A DNA stretch of 64,000 nucleotides from Pseudoroseicyclus aestuarii (lineage in GTDB: Bacteria; Pseudomonadota; Alphaproteobacteria; Rhodobacterales; Rhodobacteraceae). Of this stretch, positions 20,172 to 29,146 are shown piece after piece. The position numbers were made by a program, and so were the translations under genes. The stretch spans positions 496,001 to 560,000 of the forward strand of contig NZ_QJTE01000001.1 of NCBI RefSeq assembly GCF_003217255.1, in the 5' to 3' direction. The notes below the pieces were generated by a model, which saw nothing but the letters and a program-made list of their open reading frames with translations, did not search any database and was not told the DNA's origin. The number at the start of each line of letters is the position of its first letter. Within the stretch, counting starts at the first letter, position 1.

Positions 20172-20639
20172 TCAGCCGCGCAGGTCCAGCCGCATGATGT
20201 GCTGCGGCTCGGCGCTGGCGCCGGTGAAAGTTCTGCCAGTATCTTCCCAGCCGCCCGAGAGGTAGAGCCGCCGCGCCACCGGGTTGCGGGTGTTCACCGT
20301 CAGCCAGAGCTGGTCGAGGGCGGGATAAGCCTAGCGCAGGTAGCCGGGCAGGGCGGCGAAGGCGGCGCGGCCGATGCCGCGGCCCTGGTGGTGCTGGTCG
20401 ATCATCACGCCGCGCAGGCCCCAGGTGCCGGGGCCGGCGAAGCTGCGACCGTCCTCGTAGGCGCGGTCGATCTTGAACAGGCCGACAGCCTTGCCCGCCT
20501 CGCGGATCACGTGGAAATCGAGGTGCGGGCGCGGGTCCGACAGGATGCTTTCGGCACTGCCGGCGAACTCCATCTGCTCGGGCGCCGGGGCGAGGTGCAG
20601 CACCTCGCCCCGGTCCGTCAGCGCAGAGAGGGTGATCAC
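20172..20639 (-). pseudogene. GNAT acetyltransferase interrupted by an in-frame amber stop
   Basis: Reading from the GTG at 20639, whose GTGA overlaps the pepF stop, gives 102 residues with acetyl-CoA motif A (GVMIDQHHQGRGIGRAAFAALPG), then TAG at 20331-20333. The same frame continues beyond it with normal GNAT C-terminal sequence (AYPALDQLWLTVNTRNPVA, RRLYLSGGWEDTG) to a TGA at 20172. An undamaged gene would encode 155 residues, normal for the family. A single base change such as CAG to TAG explains the break. The truncated product lacks the final strands, so it is probably inactive unless the codon is read through or is a sequencing error. Confidence 0.85.
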
Positions 20640-22462
20640 CCCTCCATCGCCTCCAGCTCGTCGATCATGCCCTCGATCATCGACAGGCCCTTGTCCCAGA
20701 AGGCCGGATCGCTCGCGTCGAGGCCGAAGGGGGCCAGCAGCTCCTTGTGGTGCTTCGACCCGCCGGCCTTCAGCATCTCGAAGTACTTCTGCTGGAAGTC
20801 GGGCTGCCCTTCCTCGTAGGCGGCGTAGAGCGCGTTCACGAGGCCGTCGCCGAAGGCATAGGCATAGACGTAGAAGGGCGAGTGCACGAAGTGCGGCACG
20901 TAGCTCCAGAAGGTCTCGTAGCCCTCGGCGAAGTCGAAGACCGGGCCGAGGCTCTCGCCCTGCACGCTCATCCACAGCTCGTTGATGTCGTCCGGGGTCA
21001 GCTCGCCCTTGGCGCGGGCTTCGTGCAGCTTGCACTCGAAATCGTAGAAGGCGATCTGCCGGACGACCGTGTTGATCATGTCCTCGACCTTGCCGGCCAG
21101 CAGCACCTTGCGCTCGGCATCGTCCTTCGCCTCGGCCTGCAGCTTGCGGAAGGTCAGCATCTCGCCGAAGACGCTGGCGGTCTCGGCCAGCGTCAGCGGG
21201 GTGGAGGCGAGAAGCTCGCCCTGTCCGGCGGCGAGGCGCTGGTGCACGCCGTGCCCCAGCTCATGCGCCAGGGTCATCACGTCGCGCGGTTTGCCGAGGT
21301 AGTTCAGCATCACGTAGGGATGCGCGGTGGTGACGGTGGGATGGGCGAAGGCGCCGGGCGACTTGCCCGGCTTCACGGCGGCGTCGATCCAGCCGTCCTC
21401 GAAGAAGGGCTGGGCCAGCTCGGCCATCTTCGGATCGAAGGAGGCATAGGCCTCTTCGACGGTGCGGCGCGCCTCGTCCCAGCCGACGATGCGGTCGCTT
21501 TCCATCAGCAGGGGGGCGTTGCGGTCCCAGACCTGCAGCCTGTCGAGGCCCAGCCATTTCGCCTTGAGCACGTAGTAGCGGTGCGAGAGGCGCGGATAGG
21601 CCTTGACCACGGCATCGCGCAGCGCCTCGACCACCTCGGGCTCGACGTGGTTGGCAAGGTGGCGGCCGGTCTGCGGCGTGGGCATGCCGCGCCAGCGGTC
21701 CTCGACCTCCTTCTCCTTGGCGATGGTGTTGTGGATGCGGGCAAAGAGCTTGACGTTGGCGCCAAAGCTGCCGGCCAAAGCGTGGAAGGCGGCCTCGCGC
21801 TTGGCGCGATCCTGCTCGGTCAGCAGGTTCAGCGTCTCCTCGATGGTCAGCGCCTCGCCATCGACTTCAAAGCCCATGCCGGCGATGGTCTCGTCGAAAA
21901 GCTTGTTCCAGGCGGCGGCCCCGACGGTGGATTGATCGTGCAGGAACCGCTCCAGCTCGTCGGAAAGCTGGTAGGGCTTCATCGCGCGCAGGCGGTCGAA
22001 GATCGGCTTGTAGCGCGCCAGCTCCTGGCTCTGGCCCAGAAGGCTTTCCAGATGCGCGTCCTCGAGACGGTTGAACTCGAGGCTCCAGAACACCAGCGGC
22101 GCGGTGAAGGCGGTCAGCCGGTCCTGGCAGTCGGACAGGAACTTGGCCCGCTCTGCGTCGGTGGAGTTCTGGTAGTAGCGCAGCCCGGCATAGGACATGA
22201 TCCGGCCCGCGACCTCGTCGATGCGCTCGTAGCGCTTGACGGCGTCGAGCAGGCCATGCGCGTCCAGCGTGTCCAGCTTGCCCTCGTAGTCCTGCGCGAA
22301 CTCGCGGCAGGCCTCTTCCAGCCAGTCGATGTCGTTGTTGAACTCGGCGGCATGGGGGGCGGAATAAAGGTCCGAGAGATCCCATTCGGGCAGCGCGCCC
22401 AGATCGCGGGCACCGGCCTCTTGCGCGGCATCGCGGAGCGGGGCGGGGCGGGGCAGGGTCAT
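20636..22462 (-). CDS. pepF: oligoendopeptidase F (M3 family)
   Basis: A 608-residue cytoplasmic zinc metallopeptidase that trims oligopeptides. The HExxH motif is H400-E-L-G-H404 within MTLAHELGHGVHQRLA, and the third ligand lies in the following helix (TLAETASVFGEMLTFRKL). The C-terminal FVHSPFYVYAYAFGDGLVNALY matches the family. Length is normal for PepF. The interrupted GNAT gene follows with a 4-base overlap, suggesting the two were an operon. Confidence 0.94.
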   Translation of the reverse strand: MTLPRPAPLRDAAQEAGARDLGALPEWDLSDLYSAPHAAEFNNDIDWLEEACREFAQDYEGKLDTLDAHGLLDAVKRYERIDEVAGRIMSYAGLRYYQNSTDAERAKFLSDCQDRLTAFTAPLVFWSLEFNRLEDAHLESLLGQSQELARYKPIFDRLRAMKPYQLSDELERFLHDQSTVGAAAWNKLFDETIAGMGFEVDGEALTIEETLNLLTEQDRAKREAAFHALAGSFGANVKLFARIHNTIAKEKEVEDRWRGMPTPQTGRHLANHVEPEVVEALRDAVVKAYPRLSHRYYVLKAKWLGLDRLQVWDRNAPLLMESDRIVGWDEARRTVEEAYASFDPKMAELAQPFFEDGWIDAAVKPGKSPGAFAHPTVTTAHPYVMLNYLGKPRDVMTLAHELGHGVHQRLAAGQGELLASTPLTLAETASVFGEMLTFRKLQAEAKDDAERKVLLAGKVEDMINTVVRQIAFYDFECKLHEARAKGELTPDDINELWMSVQGESLGPVFDFAEGYETFWSYVPHFVHSPFYVYAYAFGDGLVNALYAAYEEGQPDFQQKYFEMLKAGGSKHHKELLAPFGLDASDPAFWDKGLSMIEGMIDELEAMEG

Positions 22463-22658
22463 GGCGGCATTCCTGTCGTTGGGGGTCGCGCAGACATAAG
22501 CGCCCGCGCCGCGCCGCTCAACCCGCCGGATTGATGGCGCTCATGGCTCTTGTGTACGCTATTTCGGGCCTGCTGCACCTTGCCGCGCGCGATGACGCCC
22601 TAGTTGAGCCTGCCAACCGCATCTGTGCGATACACCCCAGCCGCGAAAGGCCAGTACC

Positions 22659-23573
22659 ATGACCACACGCACCCTTCTTGCCGCCGCCGGACTGGCCGCC
22701 CTTGCCGGCGCCGCCAGTGCCCAGGACGATGCCGTCACCGTCTCGTCCAAGATCGACACCGAGGGCGGGCTGCTCGGCAACATGATCGCCCTCGCGCTCG
22801 AGGATGGCGGCGTGACCGTCGACCGCCGCCTGCAGCTGGGCGGCACGCAGGTCGTGCGCGAGGCGATCCTCGCCGGGCAGATCGACATCTACCCGGAGTA
22901 CACCGGCAACGCCGCCTTCTTCTTCAACGAGGCCGACAGCGGCGACTGGAACGATGCCGCCACCGCGCTCGAGCGGGCGCGCGAGCTCGACGGAGAGGCG
23001 AACGACATCACCTGGCTTGAGCCGGCGCCGGCCAACAACACCTGGGCGATCGCCGTGACCGGCCCCGTTGCCGAGGAGAACGACCTGTCCACGATGTCCG
23101 ACTTCGGCCAGTGGGTCGCAGGCGGCGGTGACGTGACGCTGGCCGCCTCGACCGAGTTCGTCTCCTCGCCCGCCGTCCTGCCGGCGATGCAGGAGACCTA
23201 TGGCTTCGAGCTTTCGGACGACCAGCTGGTGATCCTCTCGGGCGGCGATACCGCGGCCACGATCCAGGCGGCGGCGCGCGGCACATCGGGCGTAAACGCG
23301 GCCATGGTCTACGGCACCGACGGCGGCGTCGCCGCGACGGGGCTGAAGGTCATGGAAGACGACAAGGGCGTGCAGCCGGTCTACGAGCCGACCCCCATCG
23401 TGCGGGACGAGGTCCTCGAGGCGCATCCCGAGATCCCCGAGATCCTGAACCCGATCTTCACCGGCCTCGACCTTGAGACCCTGCAGGAGCTGAACGGTCG
23501 CATCCAGGTCGGCGGTGAGCCGGCCGAGGCCGTGGCCCGCGATTACCTGACCCAGACCGGCGTTCTGGACTGA
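22659..23573 (+). CDS. osmF: glycine betaine/choline ABC transporter binding protein (OsmF/YehZ-like)
   Basis: A 304-residue periplasmic binding protein of the OpuAC-like family. The signal peptide ends at about residue 21 (AASAQ). The mature part starts VTVSSKIDTEGGLLGNMIALALED and contains IDIYPEYTGNAAFFF, a typical betaine-binding segment. It is the first gene of a four-gene operon ordered binding protein, permease, ATPase, permease, exactly as in E. coli yehZYXW. The substrate is inferred; Yeh systems can have low affinity for betaine. Confidence 0.9.
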   Translation: MTTRTLLAAAGLAALAGAASAQDDAVTVSSKIDTEGGLLGNMIALALEDGGVTVDRRLQLGGTQVVREAILAGQIDIYPEYTGNAAFFFNEADSGDWNDAATALERARELDGEANDITWLEPAPANNTWAIAVTGPVAEENDLSTMSDFGQWVAGGGDVTLAASTEFVSSPAVLPAMQETYGFELSDDQLVILSGGDTAATIQAAARGTSGVNAAMVYGTDGGVAATGLKVMEDDKGVQPVYEPTPIVRDEVLEAHPEIPEILNPIFTGLDLETLQELNGRIQVGGEPAEAVARDYLTQTGVLD

Positions 23574-23578
23574 TCGGC

Positions 23579-24772
23579 GTGACGGCCGCGCCGGACCTGC
23601 GCGCCCGGCCGGCCGGGGCAGCCTCGGCGGCGTTTTCGCCGCCGGGGGTGCTTTTCGCCGTGCTGGGGCTGGCCTCGCTGGCGCTGCCCTTCGTGACGCT
23701 GCGGGCCAACCGCATCGTGTTGGGCGAGGGGCTGGCCCCCTGGGCCGCTGCGCCCGGCGCCTTCGTCGCCTTCACGCTCGCCGCCGTGGTCCTTGGGTTG
23801 GGCTTGGGCGTTCAGCGGGGCCGCCCTTGGCTGCGCTTCGGCGGCAGCCTTCTGGGCCTTGCCGGCATCGTGACGCTGCTGGCGCTGGCCTTGCCCTATC
23901 TTCTGGAGGAGGCGGGTGATCTGGCCCGCGTCTCGCCCGCTGCGGGCTTCTGGTGCCTTGCGCTGGTGCTGATGCTGCTGATGGCGGATGCGCTCTCGGC
24001 GCTGAGGCCGGGGCCATGGCTGCGGCTCGGGCTGCTCGTCGCGGTGCTGGGGGCGCTGGGGCTGGTCCTGGCCTCGGGCGCGCTGGACCGTCTGTCGATC
24101 ATGCTGGAATACCGCGGCCGCGCCGATGCCTTTGCGCAGGCGGCCTGGCGTCACGTGGCGCTGTCCATCGGCTCTCTCGCGGCGGCGGCGGCAATCGCCT
24201 TTCCGCTGGGTATTGCCTGTCACCGCTCCGGGCGCCTGCGACGGGCGATGGTGCCGCTTCTGAGCTTCGTCCAGACGATCCCCTCGCTCGCGATGTTCGG
24301 CATCATGATCCCGCTTCTCGCCTGGGTCGCCGCCACCGTGCCCGGCGCGCGAGAGGTCGGCATTGCCGGCATCGGATTCGCCCCGGCCTTCCTCGCGCTG
24401 CTCCTCTATTCCCTGCTGCCGGTGGTCGCGAACACGCTGGCCGGCCTCGACGCCGTGCCCCCCGCCGCGCGCGAGGCGGCGACGGGCATGGGCATGACGG
24501 CTCTTCAGCGGCTCCGCAGCGTGGAGCTGCCGCTGGCGCTGCCGGTGATGCTCGCCGGGCTGCGGATCGTGCTGGTGCAGAACATCGGCCTTGCGGTGAT
24601 TGCCGGGCTGATCGGCGGCGGCGGCTTCGGCACCTTCGTCTTTCAGGGGCTGAACCAGACCGCGACGGACCTGATCCTTCTGGGCGCGCTGCCGACGGTG
24701 GTCATGGCCCTCTCGGCGGCCATCGTGATGGATGTGGCGGTGGAATTGACGGCCCCGGGAGGCACGCGATGA
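23579..24772 (+). CDS. yehY: betaine-type ABC transporter permease (YehY-like)
   Basis: A 397-residue permease, longer than the second permease because of an extra N-terminal membrane region: about five hydrophobic segments before residue 190. The binding-protein-dependent transport domain then carries the EAA loop (REAATGMGMTALQRLRSVELPLALPVMLAG). The start is a GTG five bases after the osmF stop. The end overlaps the ATPase start (ATGA). This extended N terminus is also seen in YehY. Confidence 0.88.
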   Translation: MTAAPDLRARPAGAASAAFSPPGVLFAVLGLASLALPFVTLRANRIVLGEGLAPWAAAPGAFVAFTLAAVVLGLGLGVQRGRPWLRFGGSLLGLAGIVTLLALALPYLLEEAGDLARVSPAAGFWCLALVLMLLMADALSALRPGPWLRLGLLVAVLGALGLVLASGALDRLSIMLEYRGRADAFAQAAWRHVALSIGSLAAAAAIAFPLGIACHRSGRLRRAMVPLLSFVQTIPSLAMFGIMIPLLAWVAATVPGAREVGIAGIGFAPAFLALLLYSLLPVVANTLAGLDAVPPAAREAATGMGMTALQRLRSVELPLALPVMLAGLRIVLVQNIGLAVIAGLIGGGGFGTFVFQGLNQTATDLILLGALPTVVMALSAAIVMDVAVELTAPGGTR

Positions 24773-25731
24773 TCGAGATCGACGAAATCACCAAGATCTA
24801 TCAGGGCCAGCGGGCCGTCGATGCCGTCTCGACCACGATCGAGACGGGCACCATCGCCTGCATCGTCGGCACCTCCGGCTCCGGCAAGACGACGCTGCTG
24901 CGGATGATCAACCGGCTGGTGGAGCCGACCTCGGGCGAGGTCCGGCTGAACGGCGAGGCGACGAGTGCCATGCCGCCGCACCTGCTGCGCCGCCGCATCG
25001 GCTACGCGATCCAGGGGCACGGCCTTTTTCCGCACCATACCGTGGCGCGCAACATCGGCGCCGTGCCGCGCCTTCTGGGCTGGCCCAAGGCGAAGATCGC
25101 CGAGCGGGTAGACGAGCTGCTGGATCTGTTTGGCATGGAGCCTTCGCAGTTCCGCGCCCGCTATCCCGCCGCCCTGTCAGGCGGGCAGCAGCAGCGCGTC
25201 GGCGTGGCCCGCGCGCTGGCCTCGCGCCCCGACCTTCTGCTGATGGACGAACCCTTCGGCGCGCTCGACCCGATCATCCGCGCCCGCGCGCAGGAGGATC
25301 TGCGCCGCATCCAGCGGCAGCTCGGCTCGACCATCCTGCTCGTCACGCATGACATGGAAGAGGCGATCCGCCTTGGCGACAAGGTTTGCGTCATGGACGG
25401 CGGCAAGCTGGTGCAGGACGCCGCGCCGACGCGCATCGTCGCCGATCCGGCCAGCCGCTTCGTCGCCGAGATGGTCGGCGATGCCGAGCGGCCGCTGCGG
25501 CTGCTCTCGCTGATCCCGCTCTCCGACCTGCTGGAGCCGGGCGAGGCGCCGGGCGATCCGCTGGACGAGGGCGCGAACCTGCGCGACGCGCTCTCCGCCT
25601 GCCTCTGGACCGGGCGCGAGGCGGTGCCGGTCAGCCGCGATGGCGCGCCCGTGGGCCGCGTCACGCTTGAGGCCATCCGCGCCGCCGCCCTGCGCCATGG
25701 CGCCACGGACGACGCGCCGGTGCCCGCATGA
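24769..25731 (+). CDS. yehX: betaine-type ABC transporter ATPase (YehX/OsmV-like)
   Basis: A 320-residue ATPase. Walker A GTSGSGKTT is at 34-42, then the Q-loop region (YAIQGHGLFPHHTV), signature LSGGQQQRVGVARAL and Walker B LLLMDEPFGALDP. About 70 residues follow the ATPase core (LLSLIPLSDLLEPGEAPGD onward), a degenerate CBS-like region that in OpuA-type transporters senses ionic strength. Both ends overlap neighbouring genes by 4 bases. Confidence 0.92.
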   Translation: MIEIDEITKIYQGQRAVDAVSTTIETGTIACIVGTSGSGKTTLLRMINRLVEPTSGEVRLNGEATSAMPPHLLRRRIGYAIQGHGLFPHHTVARNIGAVPRLLGWPKAKIAERVDELLDLFGMEPSQFRARYPAALSGGQQQRVGVARALASRPDLLLMDEPFGALDPIIRARAQEDLRRIQRQLGSTILLVTHDMEEAIRLGDKVCVMDGGKLVQDAAPTRIVADPASRFVAEMVGDAERPLRLLSLIPLSDLLEPGEAPGDPLDEGANLRDALSACLWTGREAVPVSRDGAPVGRVTLEAIRAAALRHGATDDAPVPA

Positions 25732-26465
25732 GGCGGCGCGGCCTGCTGCGCCTGATCCCGGCGCTGCTGCTGGTCGCTCTGGTGGTCTGGCCGCAGGCCT
25801 TCGCGCCCCTCTTCGCGCCCTTCGCGCCCGAGGGCGGGCCGGTGATCTACACCCGCACCTCGCTGCTCTCGCTCTCGCTCAGCCATTTGGGGCTGGTGGC
25901 GTTGGCCTCGCTCGCCGCGACGCTGATCGCGGTGACGGCGGCGGTGCTGGTGACGCGTCCGGCAGGCGCGGCCTTTCGCCCGCTCTCGCGCAGCGTGGTC
26001 AACATCGGGCAGACCTTTCCGCCCGTCGCCGTCCTCGCGCTGGCGGTGCCGGTCCTCGGCTTCGGCGCCGGGCCAACGCTGGTGGCGCTGTTCCTCTACG
26101 GGCTTTTGCCGATCTTCGAGAACGCGATGACCGGCCTCTCGACCCTGCCGCCCTCGGTCATGGAGGCAGCGCGCGGCATCGGCATGACCCGCTGGCGCCG
26201 GCTCTGGGTGGTGGAGCTACCGCTGGCGCTGCCGGTGATCCTTGCCGGCGTGCGCCTGTCGGTGGTGATCGCGCTGGGCACCGCGACCATCGGATCGACC
26301 GTCGCGGCGCGCACTCTGGGCGAGGTCATCATCGCCGGGCTGCTGACCAACAACACCGCCTTCGTGCTGCAGGGCGGGGTGATCGTCGGGCTTTTCGCCG
26401 TGCTGATCTACGACGGGCTGACCCTTCTGGAACGGCGGCTCTCTCCCGACCGGAAGGCGGGCTAG
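25728..26465 (+). CDS. yehW: betaine-type ABC transporter permease (YehW-like)
   Basis: A 245-residue inner-membrane permease with about six hydrophobic segments and the EAA motif MEAARGIGMTRWRRLWVVELPLALPVILAG, nearly identical in layout to that of the first permease. It completes the operon and ends three bases from the convergent EEP gene, with no room for a terminator. Confidence 0.9.
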   Translation: MRRRGLLRLIPALLLVALVVWPQAFAPLFAPFAPEGGPVIYTRTSLLSLSLSHLGLVALASLAATLIAVTAAVLVTRPAGAAFRPLSRSVVNIGQTFPPVAVLALAVPVLGFGAGPTLVALFLYGLLPIFENAMTGLSTLPPSVMEAARGIGMTRWRRLWVVELPLALPVILAGVRLSVVIALGTATIGSTVAARTLGEVIIAGLLTNNTAFVLQGGVIVGLFAVLIYDGLTLLERRLSPDRKAG

Positions 26466-26468
26466 GCC

Positions 26469-27539
26469 CTAGTCCGCGACGCCGTTCAGGGCGCGCGCCG
26501 CATCGAAGCTGGTCTGCGCCTCCTCCATGTCATCGGCGCGGCGGGGCACCACGCGCGCCTCGGTCTCGCTGGTCAGGCACAGGTCCGCCTGCACCGGCAG
26601 GTGGTCCGAGCCGATGGGGTCCATCACCGCGAAGTCCAGCAGCGCCGGCCCCGGCTGCCAGAGGATCTGGTCGAGCGGCCATTTCATCCAGGCGCTGTGG
26701 TGATCGAAGCTGATCGCGAGGCCGCGCCCGACGCGCGGATCGACGAGGCCGCCGATGCGCATGGCGCGGCGCGCCGTCCGCTCCCACGGGGTGCCGTTGT
26801 AATCGCCTGCGACGATTGCGGGCACATCGCTGCGCGCGGCCGTCACGGCGGCGTCGAGCACCACGGCATCGCGGATGGTCGAGGGCTGGCCCTGCTGCGG
26901 CGGGCGCGGATGCACACCGATGAACCGGACGTCGCGCGCGGGGTGGCGCAGGGTGGTCACCAGCATCGGCGTATCGGCCCCGAGGGGATGCCGGATCTCG
27001 GTCTCGTCCATCGGGTGGCGCGAGAAGGCATGAAGGCCGAAGTAGGTCGCCTCGTCGGGGATTGCCTGCACGTGGTAGGGGAAATCCGCGTCCAGCGCCG
27101 AAAGCTGCGCGTCCCACCAGGCGTTGATTTCCATCACGAAGAAGATGTCGGGCTTCTGCGCGCGGGCCAGCGCGATCACGGCCTCGGCGTCCCGGTTGGA
27201 ACGCTGGACATTGGCGATCAGCACCCGCAGGCGGTCTCCCTCGTCGCATTGCGCGGCGGTCGCCACCATCGGCGCGGCGAGCGGCTGGTAGGGCCAGAGC
27301 TTCCAGCCGTGATAGCCAAGCGCGGCCAAGGCCGGCAGCAGCAGCAGCGCCCGCCGCCCGCGCCAGCCGCCAAGGATCAGCCAGAGCAGGAGCAGCGCTA
27401 GAAGCGCGGCGCCGAACTGCAGGCGCGGAAAATCGAGAAAGCGCACCCACCAGATGTTGGTCTCGACCAGCGGCAACAGGGAGACGGCGCAGAGGCCAAG
27501 GATCAGGAGGGCGGTTATCCAGCGCAGCACCCGCATCAT
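26469..27539 (-). CDS. membrane-anchored endonuclease/exonuclease/phosphatase (EEP) family protein
   Basis: A 356-residue protein with two or three N-terminal hydrophobic segments (about residues 6-25, 40-58 and 65-78) followed by an EEP domain. The metal-site motifs are visible: NVQRSN, DIFFVMEIN, GVHPRPP, GDYNGTPW and, at the end, GSDHLPVQADL. Such N-terminally anchored EEP proteins place the catalytic domain outside the cytoplasm, where they probably cleave phosphodiesters or phospholipids rather than chromosomal DNA. The gene overlaps the DNA ligase stop by 4 bases (ATGA), a surprising pairing. Substrate unknown. Confidence 0.88.
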   Translation of the reverse strand: MMRVLRWITALLILGLCAVSLLPLVETNIWWVRFLDFPRLQFGAALLALLLLWLILGGWRGRRALLLLPALAALGYHGWKLWPYQPLAAPMVATAAQCDEGDRLRVLIANVQRSNRDAEAVIALARAQKPDIFFVMEINAWWDAQLSALDADFPYHVQAIPDEATYFGLHAFSRHPMDETEIRHPLGADTPMLVTTLRHPARDVRFIGVHPRPPQQGQPSTIRDAVVLDAAVTAARSDVPAIVAGDYNGTPWERTARRAMRIGGLVDPRVGRGLAISFDHHSAWMKWPLDQILWQPGPALLDFAVMDPIGSDHLPVQADLCLTSETEARVVPRRADDMEEAQTSFDAARALNGVAD

Positions 27540-29146
27540 GCCGCGTCCTCGCCTGCGTAAAGCCTCAGCATCTCGTGCAGGTCCTCCAGTGTATTGGCCT
27601 CGGCCAGGGGCTTGTCGTGGCGCCAGCGTAGCATGCGCGGAAAGCGCAGGGCGACGCCGGACTTGTGGCGCGGGCTGGGCTGGATGCCCTCGAACCCGAT
27701 CTCGAAGACATGCTCTGGTGTGACCTGCCGCACCGGCCCGAAGGTCTGCTGCGTGTTGCGGCGCACCCATGCAGTGATTTGCCGGAACTCGGTATCCGTG
27801 AGGCCGGAGTAGGCCTTGGTGAAGGGCACCAGCGCCTCGCCGTCGCGCACGGCGAAAGTGAAGTCTGTGAACAGGTTCGCGCGCCTGCCGGAGCCGGATT
27901 GCGCGTAGATCAGCACGGCGTCGATGGTCAGCGGGTCGACCTTCCACTTCCACCAGTCGCCCTTCTTGCGCCCCGAAAGATAGGGCGAGCCGCGCTTCTT
28001 CAGCATTAGCCCCTCGGCCATCAGCTCGCGGCTGCGCGCCCGCTCCTCGGCCAGCGCCTCCCAGCTCTCGCCCGCGACGACGGGAGAGACGCGCAGCGGC
28101 GCCTCGGGCGGCAGGGCCTTCGCCGCCTCTTCCAGCAGGGCGCGGCGTTCGGCGAAGGGGCGGGGGCGCAGATCCTCGCCCTGCCATTCCAGCAGGTCGT
28201 ATCCCATCAGGATCGCCGGCGCCTCGGCCAGCAATTTCTTGGGCACGGTCTTGCGGCCGATGCGCTTTTGCAGCGCGTTGAAGGACAGCGGGCGCGCCTC
28301 GGGGCCGTTCCAGGCCAGCACTTCGCCGTCGATCACGGTGCCCTCGGGCAGGAAATCCACCAGCCGCCCCAGCTCGGGAAAGCGGTCGGTCATCAGCTCC
28401 TCGCCGCGGGACCAGAGGTAGTGCCCCCCGCCGCGCAGGATCAGCTGGCCGCGGATGCCGTCCCACTTGCGCTCGGCCAGCCAGTCGGTGACGGGGCCGA
28501 GCGCCTCCAAGTCCTCGAGCTGGTAGGCGAGGTAGAAGGGGTAGGGGCGCGACAGGTCGGCGCCGGGGTCGGGGGCATGGATCAGCGTCTCCCAGCTGAC
28601 CGTCTCGGGCGTCCAGTCGCCCATCAGGCGATGGGTCATCTCGGCCTCGTCGATGCCGGTGGCCTGCGCCAGCGCGCGCGTCATCAGCTTCTGGCTGACA
28701 CCGATGCGAAAGCCGCCCGTCAGCAGCTTGGTGAACAGAAGCCGCTCGGTCGGGCCGAGGCTGTCCCAGGCGGACAGGATGCCGGCCTTGCGGTCCTCCT
28801 CGGGGGCGGCGGAGAGGCGGCGGATCTCGGCGATCCACTCCGACAGCGGGCGGTCGTCCTCCTGCCCCGGCTCGGGCAGGACGAGGGCGATGGTCTCGGC
28901 CAGATCGCCGACGATGGGATAGCACTCCTCGAAGAGCCAGGCGGGGATAGCCGCCCGCTCTGCCGCCCATTCGCGCAGCACGGTGGCGGTGATGGTACGC
29001 CGCGGGCGCCGCCCGGAAAACAGCGCGACGCACCAGAGCTTGTCGGCATCGGGCGCGGTCGAGAAATACTCGGCCATGGCCGCGACCTTGCGGCTGGTCT
29101 TGGTCGTCTGGTCGACGGCGCGGAAGAGGGCGGCGAAGTGCTTCAC
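27536..29146 (-). CDS. ATP-dependent DNA ligase (Exo-Lig cluster type)
   Basis: A 536-residue ATP-dependent ligase. The nucleotidyl-accepting lysine is K227 in ERKWDGIRGQ. Motif III-like SRGEELMTDRFPEL, TVIDGEVLAW (motif IIIa region) and the motif V segment EGLMLKKRGSPY follow, then an OB-fold with WWKWKVDPLTIDAVL. An N-terminal helical DNA-binding region covers about 1-200. It is translationally coupled to a metallo-beta-lactamase exonuclease upstream, as in the Lig-Exo-Lhr-MPE repair clusters of other bacteria. Neither Lhr nor the MPE phosphoesterase is in the window. Confidence 0.93.
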   Translation of the reverse strand: MKHFAALFRAVDQTTKTSRKVAAMAEYFSTAPDADKLWCVALFSGRRPRRTITATVLREWAAERAAIPAWLFEECYPIVGDLAETIALVLPEPGQEDDRPLSEWIAEIRRLSAAPEEDRKAGILSAWDSLGPTERLLFTKLLTGGFRIGVSQKLMTRALAQATGIDEAEMTHRLMGDWTPETVSWETLIHAPDPGADLSRPYPFYLAYQLEDLEALGPVTDWLAERKWDGIRGQLILRGGGHYLWSRGEELMTDRFPELGRLVDFLPEGTVIDGEVLAWNGPEARPLSFNALQKRIGRKTVPKKLLAEAPAILMGYDLLEWQGEDLRPRPFAERRALLEEAAKALPPEAPLRVSPVVAGESWEALAEERARSRELMAEGLMLKKRGSPYLSGRKKGDWWKWKVDPLTIDAVLIYAQSGSGRRANLFTDFTFAVRDGEALVPFTKAYSGLTDTEFRQITAWVRRNTQQTFGPVRQVTPEHVFEIGFEGIQPSPRHKSGVALRFPRMLRWRHDKPLAEANTLEDLHEMLRLYAGEDAA

